Below are positions 1 through 9,411 of a stretch of 62,497 nt of DNA, piece after piece. The stretch spans positions 1-62,497 of the forward strand of contig CALHKP010000050.1 in assembly GCA_938034165.1 (NCBI GenBank), written 5' to 3'. The DNA comes from an uncultured Clostridia bacterium. GTDB lineage: Bacteria; Bacillota; Clostridia; Peptostreptococcales; Anaerovoracaceae. The stretch's first letter is position 1. The number at the start of each line of letters is the position of its first letter. The notes under the pieces were generated by a model that saw nothing but the letters and a program-made list of their open reading frames with translations, made no database searches and had not been told where the DNA came from. Made by a program: the position numbers and the translations under genes.

Positions 1-59
1 AGCAGCTTGATTAATTGTTACCTAAAGGAATTTACACACTAATTTATACTTGACTTCAA

Positions 60-240
60 ATGAAAGGAGAATTTGGCGACAAATATAAGCGCGGTTTTGT
101 AGAACTTAAATCTGCGCTTATTTGGACGCCAAAATTTACCGTACGATTTGAAGATGTGGCAATCTGCGCTTAGTCAACCCTGAAAAATAACAGTGCAGAT
201 TGCGACTATTGGAATATGCACTGTTTTTGACTTATTTGTA
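60..240 (+). repeat. Dispersed structured repeat, copy A
   Basis: This gene-free stretch is about 85% identical by eye (about 153 of 179 aligned positions) to the reverse complement of 55437-55616. It contains nested inverted repeats: TTTGGCG (72-78) with CGCCAAA, enclosing ATAAGCGC with GCGCTTAT. Further on, GCAATCTGCGCT pairs with AGTGCAGATTGC, and ACAGTGCA pairs with TGCACTGT. A short open frame runs through it, but the sister copy breaks that frame, so I treat it as non-coding. Nothing recognisable was seen in 1-59 or 241-308. Confidence 0.85.
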
Positions 241-308
241 ATTGATGATAATCGGCCAAGTATGTCCGAAAACGTTGTACAGTCTATGGCAATCAACTAA
301 GAAATGTC

Positions 309-336
309 AAAAAAACGCCCGGACTTTCGCCCGGGC
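309..336 (-). terminator. Rho-independent terminator of the symporter gene
   Basis: Read on the minus strand, GCCCGGGC and GTCCGGGC form an eight-pair stem (one G-U pair) closed by a GAAA tetraloop. It is followed by CG and a run of seven T. It lies 25 bases past the symporter stop codon. Confidence 0.85.
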
Positions 337-360
337 TGTGTTTCGTCTTCTTCTATTTTC

Positions 361-1776
361 TTATTTCTTCTGTTTCCTCACTTCTTCGTAATCTTTCAGG
401 CATGCCATTGCCTGTTTTGAAAGTGGCAGAAGTCCTACCATGTTAAACACTGTCATCATTGCAATCCCAACATCTCCGAGATCCCATACGAATGTATATG
501 CTGCAAGGCCGCCTATAAACAGCATTGCAAGCGCAAGGAGTTTGTACAGGTTCTGTGATGTCCAATTATCCCCGAAAAGGTATGCAACATTTGATCTCGC
601 ATAAAACAGCACACCTATGAATGTTGAAAAGCTGAACAAAAGCAGTGTAACTGCAATGAAGAGAACTCCGAAGTATCCCATATGGTGTCTCATTGCTTCC
701 TGCAGGAGATCCATGCCTACAAGGCCTTCGACTTTGCTCTGTGGAGCAAGCAGCATAATCATAGCTGAGCAGCTACAGATTACGATTGTATCGATAAATA
801 CTCCGAATGCCTGGAGGATTCCGCTCTTTGCAGGGTGTGAAACCTCAGCGGCAGCTGCTGCACAAGGTGCGGAACCGGAACCTGCTTCGTTTGAGAAGAG
901 GCCCCTCTTTACTCCGTTCATGATTACAGCACCAAAACCGCCGGCAGCCATCTGACGAATCCCAAATGCTTCCTCAAATATTCTTGAGAACACTGCCGGA
1001 AGAAGGGCTGCATTTTTTATTATTAGGAAAATTGTAACAAAGAAATAGCATCCGGCCATTATAGGTACCATTACGTCCAGTACTTTGACCGATGCGTTCT
1101 TCTTGAAAACGATAAATGCTGCAAGAAGAACCAGTATAGCTGAACTCCAGATTAGCGGAATTCCAAATGCGTTTTTCATTGATGTTGTAACTGAATTTCC
1201 GATTACCTGGCTTATTCCGCACCAGCAGATTAGACCACTCAGCGCAAAGAGTGTTGCAATCACACTCTTCTTGCCGCTGTCTTTTGCCCAGTGTCTTTTT
1301 TCGGCTATAAAATCATGGATATAATATGCAGGGCCGCCTCTGTATCCGCCGTATAGCGGATCCTTTTGCTTGTGAAGCTGCGCCAGTGTAGCCTCAACAA
1401 ATGCTGTGGATGAACCGATTATCGCTGTAATCCACATCCAGAATACTGCTCCTGCTCCGCCTGCTGATATTGCGGCAACTACTCCTGCCAGATTTCCCAT
1501 GCCTACTCTTGTAGCTGTGGAAACTATCAGTGTCTGCACACCCGAAAGGGCTCTGTCGTGCTCCTGATTTCTTTTTTCTACTGTCAGTTTCAGCATTTCA
1601 GGGAAAAATCTTACGGGTAAAAACTTTGTTCTTATGGTGAAATATATACCTACCGGAATAAGTATCATAATCAGAAGCGACAGCTCCGCCGCGTTTTCCC
1701 CCGGAAGTGGAATTGTAACCAGTGTCCCCCAGAAAAAGTCATATACCGCATAAAAGCATCTCATAAAAAAATCCAT
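361..1776 (-). CDS. AGCS-family sodium:alanine/glycine symporter
   Basis: A 471-residue inner-membrane carrier predicted to import alanine or glycine together with sodium. The N-terminal half carries typical AGCS segments such as the GVQTLIVSTATRVGMGNLAGV stretch (about residues 80-100), followed by GGPAYYI and, later, GLFSNEAGSGSAP, which are family hallmarks around the substrate and sodium sites. About ten hydrophobic segments are visible and the length is normal for the family. It is transcribed away from the LysR gene at 1979, and its promoter contains a LysR-type palindrome, so that regulator probably controls it. Substrate choice between alanine and glycine cannot be read from the sequence. 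Confidence 0.9.
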   Translation of the reverse strand: MDFFMRCFYAVYDFFWGTLVTIPLPGENAAELSLLIMILIPVGIYFTIRTKFLPVRFFPEMLKLTVEKRNQEHDRALSGVQTLIVSTATRVGMGNLAGVVAAISAGGAGAVFWMWITAIIGSSTAFVEATLAQLHKQKDPLYGGYRGGPAYYIHDFIAEKRHWAKDSGKKSVIATLFALSGLICWCGISQVIGNSVTTSMKNAFGIPLIWSSAILVLLAAFIVFKKNASVKVLDVMVPIMAGCYFFVTIFLIIKNAALLPAVFSRIFEEAFGIRQMAAGGFGAVIMNGVKRGLFSNEAGSGSAPCAAAAAEVSHPAKSGILQAFGVFIDTIVICSCSAMIMLLAPQSKVEGLVGMDLLQEAMRHHMGYFGVLFIAVTLLLFSFSTFIGVLFYARSNVAYLFGDNWTSQNLYKLLALAMLFIGGLAAYTFVWDLGDVGIAMMTVFNMVGLLPLSKQAMACLKDYEEVRKQKK

Positions 1777-1850
1777 GTCATCTCTCTCTTTCTCTTGTTA
1801 TAAGTGAAAGTATATATCAGGACTTGATATTTGTAAAATAGATAATTATA

Positions 1851-1879
1851 ATTATAGTAATCGAATATTTCGATTGCAA
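1851..1879 (-). promoter_or_regulatory. Symporter promoter with LysR-type operator in its spacer
   Basis: On the minus strand, a TTGCAA -35 box (1874-1879) and a TATAAT -10 box (1851-1856) are exactly 17 bases apart. The palindrome ATCGAA-TAT-TTCGAT (1860-1874) fills the spacer and fits the T-N11-A LysR box. A regulator bound here would contact RNA polymerase directly. The natural candidate is the divergent LysR protein encoded from 1979; that link is inference. Confidence 0.7.
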
Positions 1880-1978
1880 TCAACTAGCCAAAGGAAGACG
1901 CTCCGGCAAAGTGCCGAGGCCGCTGTGCACATGCAGGGTTGTGCACACTGAGGCGCCCGGAATCAACAGGAGGATTTT
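1880..1978 (+). other. Structured leader before the LysR gene
   Basis: The 100 bases before the LysR start are noticeably richer in G and C than their surroundings. They hold two hairpins: CGGCA-AAG-TGCCG (about 1912-1924) and GTGCACA with TGTGCAC (about 1935-1956). A GGAGG ribosome site follows directly. It matches no riboswitch class I can recognise, and there is no poly-T terminator in it. Confidence 0.4.
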
Positions 1979-2863
1979 ATGGATATAAGAAATCTCGAGA
2001 CATTTATACAAGTTGCTGAGCTTTGCAACTTCACAAAGGCAGCAGAAAAACTGGGATATTCACAGTCCACTGTTTCTTTTCAGATAAGGCAGCTGGAAAA
2101 TGAGTTGGATTTGAGGCTATTTGAACGTGTAAACCACAACGTTTCCCTTACAGCAGAGGGAAGAGAGGTTCTCAGCCACGCCTACGAGATATGCAGAATT
2201 GCAGGCTCTATGCGACGTGATGCAATAACTGACGAAACCCTTTCCGGAAACATACGACTTGCCATGTCGGATTCGCTGCTCATCCATCTGCTAAACAACA
2301 GATTTTTGGAGTTCAGAAACAAGTATCCTCAGATTAGTCTTCTGATAACCTCAGCAAAGACAGAGACGATGTTTCAGATGATTAACCAAAATGAGGCAGA
2401 CCTCGTCTATACACTTGACTCCCACATATATCATGCCGCATACAAGATTGTAAAAGAGACCAAAATACCTCTTCATTTTGCAGTAGCCAAGAATCATCCT
2501 TTGGCATCAAAGAAAAGAATCACCATTCAGGACCTTTTGAATGAACCTTTTATACTTACAGAAAAGGGCATGAGTTATAGAAGACTTCTGGATGAAAAGC
2601 TTGCCAGCATGTCACTTGAGGTATCACCGGTGCTGGAAACTGGTAACACTGACCTGATATGTAGCCTGGTAGCCCAAAATGCAGGTATAACCTTTCTTCC
2701 CGACTTTGCCATGAAATCCTGTGAATCTTCCGGAAGCCTAGTCTTTCTGGATATTTCCGACTTTGAAATAGAAATCTGGGCACAGGTTCTTCATCACAGA
2801 GACAAGTGGGTTTCTCCGGAAATGAAAGCCGTAATCGAGCACTTTTTTGATTCAGAGTTCTGA
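1979..2863 (+). CDS. LysR-family transcriptional regulator
   Basis: A 294-residue DNA-binding regulator. Residues 1-60 form the winged helix-turn-helix (start MDIRNLETFIQVAEL, then ST-VSFQIRQLE and LRLFERVNH). Residues about 90-290 form the periplasmic-binding-protein-like effector domain, which senses an unknown small molecule. The ATG follows a CAGGAGGATTTT ribosome site. It diverges from an amino-acid:sodium symporter whose promoter carries a LysR box, so control of that transporter, and of itself, is likely. The effector is not predictable; an amino acid would fit the neighbour. Confidence 0.9.
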   Translation: MDIRNLETFIQVAELCNFTKAAEKLGYSQSTVSFQIRQLENELDLRLFERVNHNVSLTAEGREVLSHAYEICRIAGSMRRDAITDETLSGNIRLAMSDSLLIHLLNNRFLEFRNKYPQISLLITSAKTETMFQMINQNEADLVYTLDSHIYHAAYKIVKETKIPLHFAVAKNHPLASKKRITIQDLLNEPFILTEKGMSYRRLLDEKLASMSLEVSPVLETGNTDLICSLVAQNAGITFLPDFAMKSCESSGSLVFLDISDFEIEIWAQVLHHRDKWVSPEMKAVIEHFFDSEF

Positions 2864-2942
2864 CCTGGCTTTGATGTTGAATTTTGTCATATAGACCAGG
2901 ATTTTGCACTGACCTTAATCCGAAACTTTCACCCGTTAGAAT

Positions 2943-3012
2943 GTGCGCTCGCCGAGCGCACGCACAAAAAAAACAAGACAGGAATAGAAAACTATTCCCG
3001 CCCTGTTTTTTT
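2943..3012. terminator. Paired hairpins between convergent LysR and pyc genes
   Basis: The first hairpin is GTGCGCTC-GCC-GAGCGCAC (2943-2961). The second pairs ACAGG and AATAG with CTATT and CCTGT (2978-3006). On the minus strand the second is followed by a run of eight T (A run at 2966-2973), which makes it a good terminator for pyc. On the plus strand it is also followed by a T run (about 3005-3012), so it can stop transcription from both sides. Confidence 0.75.
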
Positions 3013-3019
3013 ATCTTAA

Positions 3020-6000
3020 TTACTTCAGAAGAGCAATCATTTCTCCTGCCTTAACCTGCTGACCTTCTTTTACGAAGATCTTTTCAACAGTACCCTTTGC
3101 TGTAGCGATGATGTTTGTTTCCATCTTCATCGCTTCGATTACAGCAATAGGCTGCTTGTCAACAACAGGGTCACCTTCTTTTACAAGAAGTTTAATGATG
3201 TTACCCGGAATGTTTGCACCGATTTCAAGAGGATTTTCTTCGTCAGCATATCTAACTGATGAAACGCTTACTGCTTCCTGAATATCGTTGTCTTTGATTC
3301 TTACGATTCTTCTGTTTCCGTTTACTTCGAATACGAGTTCTCTCTTACCTTCAGCGTCAACATCTCTGATTTCGGCAAGTTTCACGATGAGAATCTTACC
3401 TTCTTCAAGTTTCACTTCGCAAGTTTCACCTTCTTCAAGTCCGTGGAAGAAGATATCTGAACCCATGTATCTGTAGTCGCCTTCTTTTCTGATTGACTTG
3501 ATGTAGTCTTCGAATACCTTTGGATAGATAGCATAACTGATAACTTCCTGTGGTGTTCCTTCTAGGTCAAGATCCTTAATCAGGTGTTCCTTGATAGCAT
3601 CAAAGTCTTCAGGTTCGAGAAGTTCACCAGGTCTGCAAGTGATAGGCTCCTTGTCTTTCAGAACCAGCTTCTGCAGTTCTGCAGGGAAGCCGCCTTCAGG
3701 CTGACCCATCATACCTTCGAAGTATGATACGATTGAGTCAGGGAAGTCAATGCCCTGTCCCTTTTCTAGGATGTTTTCAGGTGTCAGTCCGTTCTGAACC
3801 ATGAATATAGCCATGTCTCCGACAGCCTTTGAGGATGGAGTTACCTTAACGATGTCTCCAAGCATAGCATTAACTGCCTTGTACATATCTTTTACATCTG
3901 AGAACTTGTGACCCAGTCCAAATGATTCAACCTGTGGTTTGAGGTTTGAATACTGTCCTCCCGGAATTTCGTATTTGTAGATTTCTGCTGATGGAGTCTT
4001 AAGTTCTGATTCGAATCCTGCATATACAGGTCTTACATCTCTCCAGTATTCTGAAATCTTCTGGATTCCGTCAAGGTCGATACCTGTGTCTCTGTTACTG
4101 TGTTCAAGAGCTGCAACAACTGAGTTAAGAGCAGGCTGTGAAGTAAGTCCTGCCATACTGTTGAATGCAGCGTCAACGATATCAACGCCTGCATGAGCAG
4201 CCATAAGGATTGTAGCAATACCGTTACCGCTTGTATCATGAGTATGCAGGTGAATTGGAATGCTGATTTCGTTCTTCAGAGCTGTAATCAGCTTGCTTGC
4301 TGCCATTGGTTTGAGAAGACCTGACATGTCCTTGATTCCCAGGATGTGCGCACCTCTTCTTTCCAGTTCCTTAGCCATTCTTACGTAGTAGTCAAGGTTG
4401 TACTTTGTTCTGCTTTCGTCAAGGATATCTCCTGTGTAGCAGAGGCATGCTTCTGCTACCTTACCCTGGTTCAGAGTTTCGTCAAGAGCAACTTCCATAC
4501 CTTCGATCCAGTTCAGTGAGTCGAAGATTCTGAATACGTCGATTCCTGCTTTTGCTGACTGTTTTACGAACTCTCTGATTACATTATCAGGGTAGTTCTT
4601 GTATCCTACAGCATTTGCACCTCTGATCAGCATCTGGAACATGATGTTTGGCATCTTCTCACGAAGAGTTTCAAGTCTTTCCCATGGTGATTCTTTAAGG
4701 AATCTGAATGATGTATCAAATGTTGCACCGCCCCACATTTCTACTGAGAACAAATCTTTTCCGTAAAGAGCTTCTGCAGGTGCGATTTTTTCCATATCGA
4801 TGCTTCTTACTCTTGTTGCCATAAGTGACTGCTGTGCATCTCTCATAGTTGTATCAGTGATAAGAAGGTTCTTCTGGTCAAGAGCCCATTTTGAAACAGC
4901 TTCAGGACCATTTTTGTCCAGTAACTGTTTTGTACCTGTAAGTGTGTTGATTTCCTTCATTGGAATCTTAGGGAATGCAGGTACGTCAAACTGAGGTTTC
5001 TTGCCCTTTGTTTCGTTTACAATCTTGTTTCCGAGGAAGTTCAGAAGCTTGAGTTCTCTGTCTTCCTTAGTTCTGATATCCATAAGTTCAGGATGTGCAG
5101 CGATAAATCCTGTTGTGCACTTTCCTTCGATGAAATTTGGATGGTTCAGTACGTTTGCAAGGAAGCCGATATTTGTCTTAACTCCCTTAATCTGAGTTTC
5201 TCTGAGCGCACGAAGAGCTTTTCTTCTTGCATCTTCAAATGAGATAGCCCATGAAGTGATTTTTACAAGTAAGCTGTCATAGTATGGTGTAACAATAGAA
5301 CCTGTAAATCCGTTTCCACCGTCAAGTCTGATACCATAACCGGATGCACTTCTGTAAAGTTCAATTGTTCCTGTGTCAGGAGCAAAGCCGTTTGCAGGGT
5401 CTTCTGTAGTGATTCTGCACTGGATAGCAGCACCTCTAAGTGAGATGTCCTTCTGGCTTCTGATGCCGATTTCAGGTGAATCCAGTGAGTATCCCTGTGC
5501 TACAAGAATCTGAGCCTGAACGATATCAATGCCTGTAACCATTTCTGTTACAGTGTGTTCTACCTGGATTCTTGGGTTCATTTCGATGAAGTAGTGGTTT
5601 CCTGCCTGGTCAAGAAGAAATTCTACTGTACCCGCACTTCTGTAATTAACTGCTCTTGCAATCTTGAGAGCATCTGCACAGATAGCCTCTCTCTGTTCAT
5701 CTGTAAGACAAAGAGCAGGTGTAAATTCAATAACCTTCTGATGTCTTCTCTGAATTGAGCAGTCTCTTTCGAAGAGGTGAACGATGTTTCCTTCTTTGTC
5801 TCCGAGAATCTGAACTTCAATATGTTTTGGGTTTTCGAGATATTTTTCGATAAATATATCATCAATTCCGAATGCCTTTGCAGCTTCGCTCTTTGCGCTG
5901 CGGTATTCGTTGACAATGTCTTCTTTATTTCTTACGATACGCATACCACGTCCGCCGCCGCCTGCTGCGGCCTTCAGCATAACAGGGTATCCGCATTTGT

Positions 6001-6463
6001 CTGCGAATTCAACAGCTTCTTCTTCTGACTGAATAGCTGCTTCTACGCCCGGAATAGTAGGAACGCCCACTTCTTCCGCTACAATCTTTGATTTGATTTT
6101 GTCGCCGAGACGATCCATCATTTCGTGTGTCGGTCCGATGAATTCGATACCTGCATCAGCACAAGCCTTTGCAAATTCTGTGTTTTCGGACAAGAATCCG
6201 TAACCCGGGTGGATTGCGTCTACACCCTTTGCTTTTGCAAGGTCGATGATTTCGTCAATACCAAGATATGCAGCTACAGGCGCCTTGCCTTTGCCGATCT
6301 GATATGACTCGTCAGCTTTTGTTCTGAAAAGTGTGTTTTTGTCCTCTTCTGAGTAGATTGCTACTGTTCTGATTCCCAGTTCGTTACATGCACGGAAAAT
6401 ACGAATTGCAATTTCTCCTCTATTTGCTACCAGGACACGTTTGAATTTTTTAATTCCTTTCAT
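3020..6463 (-). CDS. pyc: Pyruvate carboxylase
   Basis: A single-chain biotin enzyme of 1147 residues that converts pyruvate, bicarbonate and ATP to oxaloacetate, refilling the citric-acid intermediates in the cytoplasm. The domain order is visible. Residues 1-450 are biotin carboxylase (RGEIAIR start, glycine-rich AAAGGGGRGMR ATP loop, RDCSIQRRHQK). Residues about 530-800 are the metal-dependent carboxyltransferase barrel (TDTTMRDAQQS, LHTHDTSGN). The last 75 residues are the biotin carrier, with EAMKM and biotin lysine about K1113. A GGGAGAAAAATT ribosome site fixes the start. Full length, with no breaks; the gene appears to be monocistronic. Confidence 0.97.
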   Translation of the reverse strand: MKGIKKFKRVLVANRGEIAIRIFRACNELGIRTVAIYSEEDKNTLFRTKADESYQIGKGKAPVAAYLGIDEIIDLAKAKGVDAIHPGYGFLSENTEFAKACADAGIEFIGPTHEMMDRLGDKIKSKIVAEEVGVPTIPGVEAAIQSEEEAVEFADKCGYPVMLKAAAGGGGRGMRIVRNKEDIVNEYRSAKSEAAKAFGIDDIFIEKYLENPKHIEVQILGDKEGNIVHLFERDCSIQRRHQKVIEFTPALCLTDEQREAICADALKIARAVNYRSAGTVEFLLDQAGNHYFIEMNPRIQVEHTVTEMVTGIDIVQAQILVAQGYSLDSPEIGIRSQKDISLRGAAIQCRITTEDPANGFAPDTGTIELYRSASGYGIRLDGGNGFTGSIVTPYYDSLLVKITSWAISFEDARRKALRALRETQIKGVKTNIGFLANVLNHPNFIEGKCTTGFIAAHPELMDIRTKEDRELKLLNFLGNKIVNETKGKKPQFDVPAFPKIPMKEINTLTGTKQLLDKNGPEAVSKWALDQKNLLITDTTMRDAQQSLMATRVRSIDMEKIAPAEALYGKDLFSVEMWGGATFDTSFRFLKESPWERLETLREKMPNIMFQMLIRGANAVGYKNYPDNVIREFVKQSAKAGIDVFRIFDSLNWIEGMEVALDETLNQGKVAEACLCYTGDILDESRTKYNLDYYVRMAKELERRGAHILGIKDMSGLLKPMAASKLITALKNEISIPIHLHTHDTSGNGIATILMAAHAGVDIVDAAFNSMAGLTSQPALNSVVAALEHSNRDTGIDLDGIQKISEYWRDVRPVYAGFESELKTPSAEIYKYEIPGGQYSNLKPQVESFGLGHKFSDVKDMYKAVNAMLGDIVKVTPSSKAVGDMAIFMVQNGLTPENILEKGQGIDFPDSIVSYFEGMMGQPEGGFPAELQKLVLKDKEPITCRPGELLEPEDFDAIKEHLIKDLDLEGTPQEVISYAIYPKVFEDYIKSIRKEGDYRYMGSDIFFHGLEEGETCEVKLEEGKILIVKLAEIRDVDAEGKRELVFEVNGNRRIVRIKDNDIQEAVSVSSVRYADEENPLEIGANIPGNIIKLLVKEGDPVVDKQPIAVIEAMKMETNIIATAKGTVEKIFVKEGQQVKAGEMIALLK

Positions 6464-6495
6464 AATTTTTCTCCCATTCTCTGTTTCTGAAAAAA

Positions 6496-7293
6496 TTAAA
6501 AATGATTTATAATGCGAACATCCACCTGCCTGTAAGGTATCTCGATACCCTCTGCATCGAATGCCGTTTTAACATTTTCTTCGAGGTAATACTTCACGTT
6601 GTAGTAATCATCGTTTCTGCACCATACCTTCAGATCTATCACCAGTGCACTCTCTGCTTGATCCGCCACTCCTATTACAGGATCCCTGTCCTTAAGTATG
6701 GCGTCACAGCCCGCTGCAACATCTGTCAGTATATTCTTTACTTTTTCGATGTTAGAATCATACCCAACATTGAACGAACAATCAACCCTTCTTATGTCTG
6801 CAGTCGAATAATTTATCAAAACTGCTGTGGTTATGCTGCCGTTGGGTACCGTAACTATCTTGTTATCAAAGGTATTAAGCCTTGTTGTCATCAGGTCTAT
6901 GCTGTCGACGATGCCTGTCACAGCAGCCGATCCCTGTATTTCGATACAGTCGCCTCTGTTAAAAGGCTTGTTCAGAAGAATAAGTATTCCACCTGCAACA
7001 TTGCCTAAGCTGTCCTTGAGAGCCAGGGCTATTGCAGCGCCTCCCGCACCGAGAACGGCAATAAGCGACGATGTCGAAACACCTAAATTCTGAAGCACCA
7101 TAATAACCAGGATGACCAGAAGAACAACCTTGGTTCCTCTGAGTACAAAGAGATGCAGCGCAGGATCCAGCTTAGATTTGGATAACGCCTTTTTTTCTAC
7201 CTTTAGAAGTATTTTGATTGCCACGAGGCCCACAATCATAATTATCAGTGCCCCCATGACAAACATCATGCTGTCTATAAGTTTCTCATTCAT
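6496..7293 (-). CDS. MscS-family small mechanosensitive channel
   Basis: A 265-residue membrane channel that should open under membrane tension during osmotic down-shock. Three hydrophobic segments occupy about residues 8-100. The third is the glycine/alanine-rich pore helix (AVLGAGGAAIALALKDSLGN), the signature of the family. It is followed by a beta domain with NKPFNRGDCIEI and VPNGSI, and a C-terminal alpha-beta domain. Length and order are those of the short MscS/YggB type. It lies between pyc and typA on the same strand; the 26-base gap to typA allows co-transcription with it. Confidence 0.92.
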   Translation of the reverse strand: MNEKLIDSMMFVMGALIIMIVGLVAIKILLKVEKKALSKSKLDPALHLFVLRGTKVVLLVILVIMVLQNLGVSTSSLIAVLGAGGAAIALALKDSLGNVAGGILILLNKPFNRGDCIEIQGSAAVTGIVDSIDLMTTRLNTFDNKIVTVPNGSITTAVLINYSTADIRRVDCSFNVGYDSNIEKVKNILTDVAAGCDAILKDRDPVIGVADQAESALVIDLKVWCRNDDYYNVKYYLEENVKTAFDAEGIEIPYRQVDVRIINHF

Positions 7294-7319
7294 TTCAGTA
7301 CCTGTTTATCCGGATTTAC

Positions 7320-9191
7320 CTATCTGCCTGATCTTCTTCTTTCGATTTCTCTCAGAAGCTTCTTGCGAAGTCTGATATCATCAGGAGTGATTTCCACAAG
7401 CTCATCGTCTTCTATAAATTCAAGAGCCTCTTCTAAAGTGAATCTTCTCGGAGGTGAAAGCTTAATTGCATCATCACTTCCGGCTGCTCGCATGTTGCTC
7501 ACCTTCTTGGCCTTACATGGGTTTACTTCCATATCTTCGCTTCTTGAGTTCATTCCCACAATCATGCCTTCGTAAACCTTAGTGCCCGGATCTACAAACA
7601 TCTGAACACGTTCACCTATATTAAACAGTGCGTACGGAGTACATACGCCCTCTTCTATAGCTATTGCAACACCATTGCTTCTTCCCGGAATTTCTCCCTT
7701 GTATTCTTCGAAGTCAAAGAATCTTCTTTCCATGGTACCTTCGCCTCTGGTATCGTTGATAAATTCAGATCTGTAACCGAGAAGTCCTCTTGTAGGCACA
7801 TGATATTCCATTTTGGTATATCCGTTTTCTCCTGACATCTGAACCATCATACCTTTTCTCAGGTTAAGCTTAGATATTACAGTTCCCGAATATTCGTCAG
7901 GGACACTGATTACAACTTCTTCCACAGGTTCAAGCTTGTGACCGTTTTCGTCTCTTCTGAGAATTACCTCAGGCTTGGAAACCGCAAGCTCGTATCCTTC
8001 TCTTCTCATATTTTCTATAAGAATTGAAAGATGAAGTTCTCCTCTTCCGGAAACCTTAAAGCAGTCTGTTGAGTCAGTCTCTTCTACCGTAAGACCTACA
8101 TTTACCTCAAGTTCCTTGTCAAGTCTTTCTCTTATATGTCTGGATGTCACGAACTTGCCTACTTTTCCGGCAAACGGTGATTTGTTTACCATAAAGTTCA
8201 TGGACAAAGTCGGTTCCTCGATATGAATTGTTTCCATTGGGTCCGGTGAAGCCGGATCACAGATTGTTTCTCCGATTGATATGTCGGAAATACCTGAAAT
8301 TACAACGATATCTCCACATTCAGCCTCATCTACCGCAACTCTCTTGAGTCCTCTGTAAACGAATACCTGGTTAATCTTTCTCTGAACCAGTTCTCCGCTA
8401 TCCTTTGCAACTACAACATTCTGGCCGGATTTTATCGTGCCCTTGGTAATACGACCGATACCAAGTCTTCCTATATAGTCGTCATAGCCCAGTGTTGAAA
8501 CTTGAAGCTGAAGAGGTTCTTCTCTCAAGTCAGGATATGGCTCGCAGTGCTCGATTATAGTATCGAACAAAGGAGTTATGTCAAGTCCGCCGTAGCCTGC
8601 AGGGGTATGCTTGATTTTACTTCCACCCTGCTCAACAAAGATACCTTCCACCTCTTTCGGGTCTCTCACTGCAATTCCCTGACGGGCAATTCCGTACAGA
8701 ATAGGAAAATCCAGCTGTTCATCATTTGCATTGAGGTCCATAAAGAGTTCATAAACCTCATCCACAACCTCGTCAATTCTCGCATCCTTCTTGTCCAGTT
8801 TGTTAATGAATAATATAGGATTGAGTCCCTGTTCAAGAGATTTGGTTAAAACGAATCTTGTCTGCGGCATAGGGCCTTCGCTTGAGTCAACAAGAAGTAT
8901 TACTGTATCTACTGTCTTCATGATACGCTCAACCTCTGATGAGAAGTCCGCGTGTCCCGGAGTATCCACGATGTTAATCTTTACGTCGTTGTGCATAACC
9001 GAGCAGTTCTTGGAGTAGATGGTAATTCCTCTTTCTCTTTCTATGTCATCACTGTCCATTACGCAATCCTGCACCTCTTCGTTGGCTCTGAAAATCCCGC
9101 TCTGATTCAGGAATGCGTCTACCAGCGTCGATTTGCCGGCATCTACGTGGGCAATAACTGCTATATTTATTATTTTCTGTTTTTCTTCCAT
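7320..9191 (-). CDS. typA: Translational GTPase TypA/BipA
   Basis: A 623-residue ribosome-associated GTPase related to EF-G that supports large-subunit assembly and growth under stress. AHVDAGKST near the N-terminus is the P-loop, DTPGHADF is switch II, and NKLDKKDA is the guanine-specificity loop. The C-terminal block with SNMRAAGSDDAIKLSPPRRF and the LEEALEFI segment is diagnostic of TypA against other EF-G relatives. The start was placed at 9191, behind GAGGGTGGATTG, rather than at an in-frame ATG 11 codons upstream, because it matches the family N-terminus and has the better ribosome site. Confidence 0.95.
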   Translation of the reverse strand: MEEKQKIINIAVIAHVDAGKSTLVDAFLNQSGIFRANEEVQDCVMDSDDIERERGITIYSKNCSVMHNDVKINIVDTPGHADFSSEVERIMKTVDTVILLVDSSEGPMPQTRFVLTKSLEQGLNPILFINKLDKKDARIDEVVDEVYELFMDLNANDEQLDFPILYGIARQGIAVRDPKEVEGIFVEQGGSKIKHTPAGYGGLDITPLFDTIIEHCEPYPDLREEPLQLQVSTLGYDDYIGRLGIGRITKGTIKSGQNVVVAKDSGELVQRKINQVFVYRGLKRVAVDEAECGDIVVISGISDISIGETICDPASPDPMETIHIEEPTLSMNFMVNKSPFAGKVGKFVTSRHIRERLDKELEVNVGLTVEETDSTDCFKVSGRGELHLSILIENMRREGYELAVSKPEVILRRDENGHKLEPVEEVVISVPDEYSGTVISKLNLRKGMMVQMSGENGYTKMEYHVPTRGLLGYRSEFINDTRGEGTMERRFFDFEEYKGEIPGRSNGVAIAIEEGVCTPYALFNIGERVQMFVDPGTKVYEGMIVGMNSRSEDMEVNPCKAKKVSNMRAAGSDDAIKLSPPRRFTLEEALEFIEDDELVEITPDDIRLRKKLLREIERRRSGR

Positions 9192-9326
9192 CAATCCACC
9201 CTCTTTATTTTTGCTTTTTATCATATCATTTTACCACGATGTAGTATTTTTTTCAACACATGAGCACAATGTACTGATATGTATACTTGATTTTCTTTAA
9301 CTAAAAATGTAAAATTTATACTTGAA

Positions 9327-9405
9327 ACAAGCAAAAATGTGTGTAGAACCACAAACTTCGCCTATAACAAGCAGAAAGGAGTGCAGAGCCATAAGCTTTG
9401 CTTAT
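9327..9405 (+). repeat. Imperfect 39-bp tandem duplication upstream of the methyltransferase
   Basis: Units 9327-9365 and 9367-9405 match at 30 of 39 positions. The second unit carries AAAGGAG (9375-9381) where the first has AAAATGTG. A 40-base period means any reading frame through it shifts, so it is best seen as untranslated leader. Confidence 0.6.
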
Positions 9406-9411
9406 ATAAAT

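Noticed and set aside
60..173. A 37-codon frame through repeat copy A behind no clear ribosome site
   Set aside because: The sister copy at 55437-55616 has stop codons in the same frame, and differences are not biased to third positions.
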